In this document: in pieces, positions 60,958 through 64,000 of the stretch
Numbering within the stretch: the first letter of the stretch is position 1
How the letters are laid out: each line of letters opens with the position of its first letter
Source of the DNA: Methylophilus glucosoxydans
GTDB taxonomy: Bacteria; Pseudomonadota; Gammaproteobacteria; Burkholderiales; Methylophilaceae
NCBI RefSeq assembly: GCF_042676145.1
Contig: NZ_JBHTJW010000002.1
Location: 62,001 to 126,000, forward strand
Reading direction: 5' to 3'
Length of the DNA stretch: 64,000 nt
Translations under genes and position numbers: made by a program
The notes under the pieces: generated by a model
Told to the model about the DNA's origin: nothing
What the model saw: the letters and a program-made list of their open reading frames with translations, nothing else
Database searches by the model: none

Positions 60958-62793
60958 TTATTCGACGGTCACACTCTTGGCCAGGTTACGTGGTTTGTCT
61001 ACATCTGTGCCTTTAAACAAGGCGGCGTGATAAGCCAGCAGCTGCACAGGAATCACATGCAACACCGGGGAGAGCGCGCCGACATGGCGCGGCGTGCGGA
61101 TGACCTGTACGCCTTCAGACGCATGAAAGTGGCTGTCTGCATCCGCAAACACAAACAACTCGCCACCGCGTGCCCGGACTTCCTGCATGTTGGATTTGAC
61201 CTTTTCAAGCAAGGCATCGTTGGGGGCAATCACCACCACAGGCATATTGCTATCAACCAGCGCCAAGGGGCCATGTTTTAACTCACCGGCAGGATAGGCT
61301 TCGGCATGGATATAGGAAATCTCTTTAAGCTTGAGCGCGCCTTCCATCGCAATCGGGAAGTGGATGCCACGGCCGAGGAACAAGGCATGTTCCTTATCGC
61401 CAAAGCGATGTGCCCATTCGCGAATCTGAGGCTCCAGATTCAGCGCAATTTGCACGCTGCCGGTCAGTTGGCGCAGCTCGGCCAGGTATTGTTGCTCTTG
61501 CGCATCGGTCAAGAGACCGCGTACTTTGCTCAAGGTAACGGACAGGACAAACAATGCAATCAATTGCGTGGTAAATGCCTTGGTACTGGCCACACCGATT
61601 TCTGCACCAGCACGTGTGTAGTAAATCAGGGATGATGCCCGTGGGATGGCGCTTTCTTGCACGTTGCAGATGGCAAGACTGAAAGGATGCCCCAGTTTTT
61701 GGGCATGTTTGAGCGCTTCCATCGTATCCAACGTTTCACCGGATTGCGAAATGGTGACGATCAGCTGCTTGGGATTAGGCACCGAATCACGATACCGGTA
61801 TTCGCTGGCGATTTCGACTGAGGTTGGAATCTTTGCGATGCTTTCCAGCCAGTATTTGGCGGTCATGCCCGCGTAATAGCTGGTCCCCGCCGCTAAAATC
61901 AATACGCTATCAATCTGTTTGAAAATGTCAGCTGCTGTCGCACCAAACAATTCACACCTGAAAGCGCCATCATCAATAAGCGCCTCAATGGTATCGCTAA
62001 TCGCGCGTGGTTGCTCATGAATCTCTTTTTGCATGAAATGGCTATATGGGCCCAATTCCAATGAGGCCAGAGAGACATCACTCATGTGCACTTTGCGCTG
62101 CACGGTTTCACCTTGCTTATCGATAATCGTCACGCGATCGGTTTGCAAGGTGGCGACATCGCCATCTTCCAGATAAACCACTTTACGCGTGGCTGACAGC
62201 ACCGCAGACACATCGGAAGCAACGAAATTTTCGCCTTCTCCATAGCCAATCAACAGTGGGCAGCCCAAGCGGGCAACAATCATGGTTTGTGGCTGGGCCA
62301 GGGCGATCACACTGATCGCATACGCCCCGGTCAGCTCACTGATCGCTTGTCTGACAGCCACCAGCAGGTCTTTGCTCTGCTGGTAATAATAATGCACCAG
62401 ATGGGCAATCACTTCGGTATCAGTTTGTGAAGTAAAGTGATAACCCAAGGCTTGTAAACGGTCACGCTGTTCATCGTGGTTTTCGATAATGCCGTTATGT
62501 ACCACGGCGATTCCAGCCTGGTCTTGCGTAGGCGAAACATGCGGGTGTGCATTTTGTTCGGTGACGCCACCGTGCGTTGCCCAACGCGTGTGGCCTATGC
62601 CGATCTGGCTGGTTAAGCCCTGTGCTTTGCGCTCTAATTCAGAGACGCGGCCGACCGCACGCACACGTACGATGGACTGGTTGAGTACAGCAATCCCCGC
62701 TGAGTCATAGCCGCGATATTCCAGCCGGCTAAGGCCTTCAATTAACAAGGGAACAATATTACGGTTTGAAACTGCACCGACAATGCCACACAT
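60958..62793 (-). CDS. glmS: Glucosamine-6-phosphate synthase (isomerising)
   Basis: Makes glucosamine 6-phosphate from fructose 6-phosphate and glutamine. It is 611 aa. The N-terminal glutaminase begins MCGIVGAVSNRN with Cys2 as nucleophile after Met removal. Two SIS isomerase domains follow (AAGTSYYAGMTAKYWLE and FLGRGIHFPIAMEGALKLKE), with the C-terminal NLAKSVTVE. It lies 4 nt downstream of glmU, so glmU-glmS form an operon supplying UDP-GlcNAc for the cell wall. I see no glmS ribozyme. Confidence 0.97.
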   Translation of the reverse strand: MCGIVGAVSNRNIVPLLIEGLSRLEYRGYDSAGIAVLNQSIVRVRAVGRVSELERKAQGLTSQIGIGHTRWATHGGVTEQNAHPHVSPTQDQAGIAVVHNGIIENHDEQRDRLQALGYHFTSQTDTEVIAHLVHYYYQQSKDLLVAVRQAISELTGAYAISVIALAQPQTMIVARLGCPLLIGYGEGENFVASDVSAVLSATRKVVYLEDGDVATLQTDRVTIIDKQGETVQRKVHMSDVSLASLELGPYSHFMQKEIHEQPRAISDTIEALIDDGAFRCELFGATAADIFKQIDSVLILAAGTSYYAGMTAKYWLESIAKIPTSVEIASEYRYRDSVPNPKQLIVTISQSGETLDTMEALKHAQKLGHPFSLAICNVQESAIPRASSLIYYTRAGAEIGVASTKAFTTQLIALFVLSVTLSKVRGLLTDAQEQQYLAELRQLTGSVQIALNLEPQIREWAHRFGDKEHALFLGRGIHFPIAMEGALKLKEISYIHAEAYPAGELKHGPLALVDSNMPVVVIAPNDALLEKVKSNMQEVRARGGELFVFADADSHFHASEGVQVIRTPRHVGALSPVLHVIPVQLLAYHAALFKGTDVDKPRNLAKSVTVE

Positions 62794-62797
62794 ATGT

Positions 62798-64000
62798 TTA
62801 TTTTTTCACCTTTTGCGGACGTTTCCATCCTTGAATTGAACGTTGCTCACGTGCACGACAGAGCGTTAATGTCTCTGCAGGCACATCTTTAGTGATGGTG
62901 GAGCCTGCGGCAATCGTCGCCCCTTTGCCTATGGTCACAGGAGCGACCAATTGACTGTCAGAACCCACAAACACATCATCTTCTATCACAGTCTGATGTT
63001 TATTGGCCCCATCATAATTGCAAGTAATCGTTCCCGCACCAATATTGACGTTTGCCCCGACAGTGGCGTCTCCCACATAACTCAAGTGGTTGACCTTGCT
63101 ACCCAGGCCAACGCTGGCATTTTTAAGTTCGACGAAGTTACCCACATGGGTCTCGGCAGCCAGGTGCGTGCCTGGCCGCAAACGCGCAAATGGGCCAACT
63201 TTACTATCCTGTCCGACCCTGGCCTCTTCTATATGGGTAAATGCAGCTAATGTGGTATTGCGTGCAATCACAGCATTTTTGATCACACAATTTGGACCGA
63301 CATCAACACCATCTTCCAAGGTGACTTCCCCTTCAAAGACACAGTTCACATCAATACGCACATCACGGCCGCAGTTCAGGTGACCTCGAATATCAATTCG
63401 CTGTGCATCCATGAGGGTGACGCCTTGCGTCATCAAGTTGAGCGCCTGTCTGTGTTGATATTCACGCTCCATCTGTTGTAAATCCAGCTTGGAATTGATG
63501 CCCGTAACAGACCAGGCATCGGCGACCACATGTGGTAGTACCGCCCGTCCTTCGTTCACAGACATTGCAATGATATCTGTCAGATAATACTCTTGCTGCG
63601 CATTGTTGTTTTGCAGTTGAGCCAGCCAATGCTTCAGCGCTGCATTAGGCATGGCCATAATGCCGGTATTCACTTCCTGAAGGGCTCGTTGTGCTTCACT
63701 GGCATCCTTATGCTCAACAATGGCCACAACCTGATTTTGTGCATTGCGCACGATACGGCCATAACCGGTCGGATCATCCTTGATAAACGTTTGCACAACC
63801 AGATGTGCATCTGCCTGTGACAGCATGTCGCGACAGGCCTCAACATCGACCAGCGGCACATCGCCAAGCAGAATCAGTGTTTTTCCTTGCGCAGGCAGAT
63901 GGGGGAGGGCTTGCTGAACGGCATGTCCGGTCCCCAGTTGCTCGGCTTGTAAAACCCACACCAAATCCTCGCCCGGGGTTTGTTGCTGGACCTGTTCACC
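62798..64000 (-). CDS. glmU: Bifunctional GlmU, 5' end cut by window
   Basis: Acetylates glucosamine 1-phosphate and joins it to UTP to make UDP-GlcNAc. The frame is open to base 64000 (401 codons), so the N-terminus is missing. The uridylyltransferase part retains QLGTGHAVQQALPHL, and the C-terminal acetyltransferase is a left-handed beta helix of hexapeptide repeats (FARLRPGTHLAAETHVGNFVE, YVGDATVGANVNIGAGTITC). About 50-60 N-terminal residues lie outside. Confidence 0.96.
   Translation of the reverse strand, partial: GEQVQQQTPGEDLVWVLQAEQLGTGHAVQQALPHLPAQGKTLILLGDVPLVDVEACRDMLSQADAHLVVQTFIKDDPTGYGRIVRNAQNQVVAIVEHKDASEAQRALQEVNTGIMAMPNAALKHWLAQLQNNNAQQEYYLTDIIAMSVNEGRAVLPHVVADAWSVTGINSKLDLQQMEREYQHRQALNLMTQGVTLMDAQRIDIRGHLNCGRDVRIDVNCVFEGEVTLEDGVDVGPNCVIKNAVIARNTTLAAFTHIEEARVGQDSKVGPFARLRPGTHLAAETHVGNFVELKNASVGLGSKVNHLSYVGDATVGANVNIGAGTITCNYDGANKHQTVIEDDVFVGSDSQLVAPVTIGKGATIAAGSTITKDVPAETLTLCRAREQRSIQGWKRPQKVKK

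Noticed and set aside
1..64000. CRISPR array, prophage or toxin-antitoxin island
   Set aside because: No regularly spaced direct repeats, integrase, capsid, or toxin-antitoxin pair was found on reading both strands.

Overview
The window looks like chromosomal DNA of a methylotrophic betaproteobacterium, most likely family Methylophilaceae. This is an inference from three things: an XoxF-type (lanthanide-dependent) PQQ methanol dehydrogenase with a cytochrome c partner, beta/gammaproteobacterial housekeeping orthologues throughout (accB-accC-prmA, hemA-prfA-prmC, metX-metW, trpE-G-D-C), and a formaldehyde/alkylation accessory pair. Coding density is high. I see no phage, plasmid or CRISPR locus and no complete insertion sequence.

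Layout. 1-3.4 kb: katG (minus, 3' end cut by the window) diverges from oxyR, with an undescribed 23-codon ORF carrying a strong Shine-Dalgarno between them. 3.4-10.4 kb (minus): cutA-dsbD-tlpA-like, then aroQ-accB-accC-prmA-zinc-ribbon/DUF3426 gene; a 35-codon mini-ORF resembling the start of accC sits between accB and accC. 10.4-11.9 kb (plus): fxsA and a ferredoxin-reductase fusion. 12-19.5 kb (minus): rpe-gph-trpE-trpG-trpD-DUF3465 lipoprotein-trpC, then hemB and a nonsense-interrupted relic gene; a Trp-rich leader ORF precedes trpE. 19.7-26.9 kb (plus): hemA-prfA-gfa-alkC-prmC, a HAD phosphatase, and metX-metW.

26.9-31.5 kb is the most interesting block. An AcoR-like sigma-54 activator (minus) diverges from xoxF and a cytochrome c gene. 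A consensus -24/-12 promoter lies before xoxF, and three upstream sites spaced exactly 21 bp apart lie beside the activator start. 31.5-42.4 kb: an AmpG-like transporter, an 850-bp gene-free stretch made of two inverted copies of a dispersed repeat, xthA/pyrE, yidB, an RsuA-family pseudouridine synthase, a GT51 transglycosylase, a [2Fe-2S] ferredoxin, a TonB-like protein, mpl, and a tRNA-Gly(CCC)-thiD-thiE unit.

42.5-47.5 kb (minus): a two-partner secretion system (TpsB then TpsA). 47.6-55 kb: priA, argS, a SPOR protein, dsbA, and a two-gene unit of a DUF6394 membrane protein with an RCK-type ion channel. 55-64 kb: a short-chain dehydrogenase, a small hypothetical gene, an arylamine N-acetyltransferase, ettA, an Hsp20 gene with a good sigma-32 promoter, a degenerate EAL-HDOD protein, glmS, and glmU cut by the window end.

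Working together: XoxF oxidises methanol to formaldehyde in the periplasm and passes electrons to cytochrome c. Rpe serves the ribulose monophosphate cycle. The GFA-like and AlkC-like genes may deal with aldehyde or alkylation damage, and KatG/OxyR with peroxide. All functional calls come from reading sequence motifs; no database search was possible.
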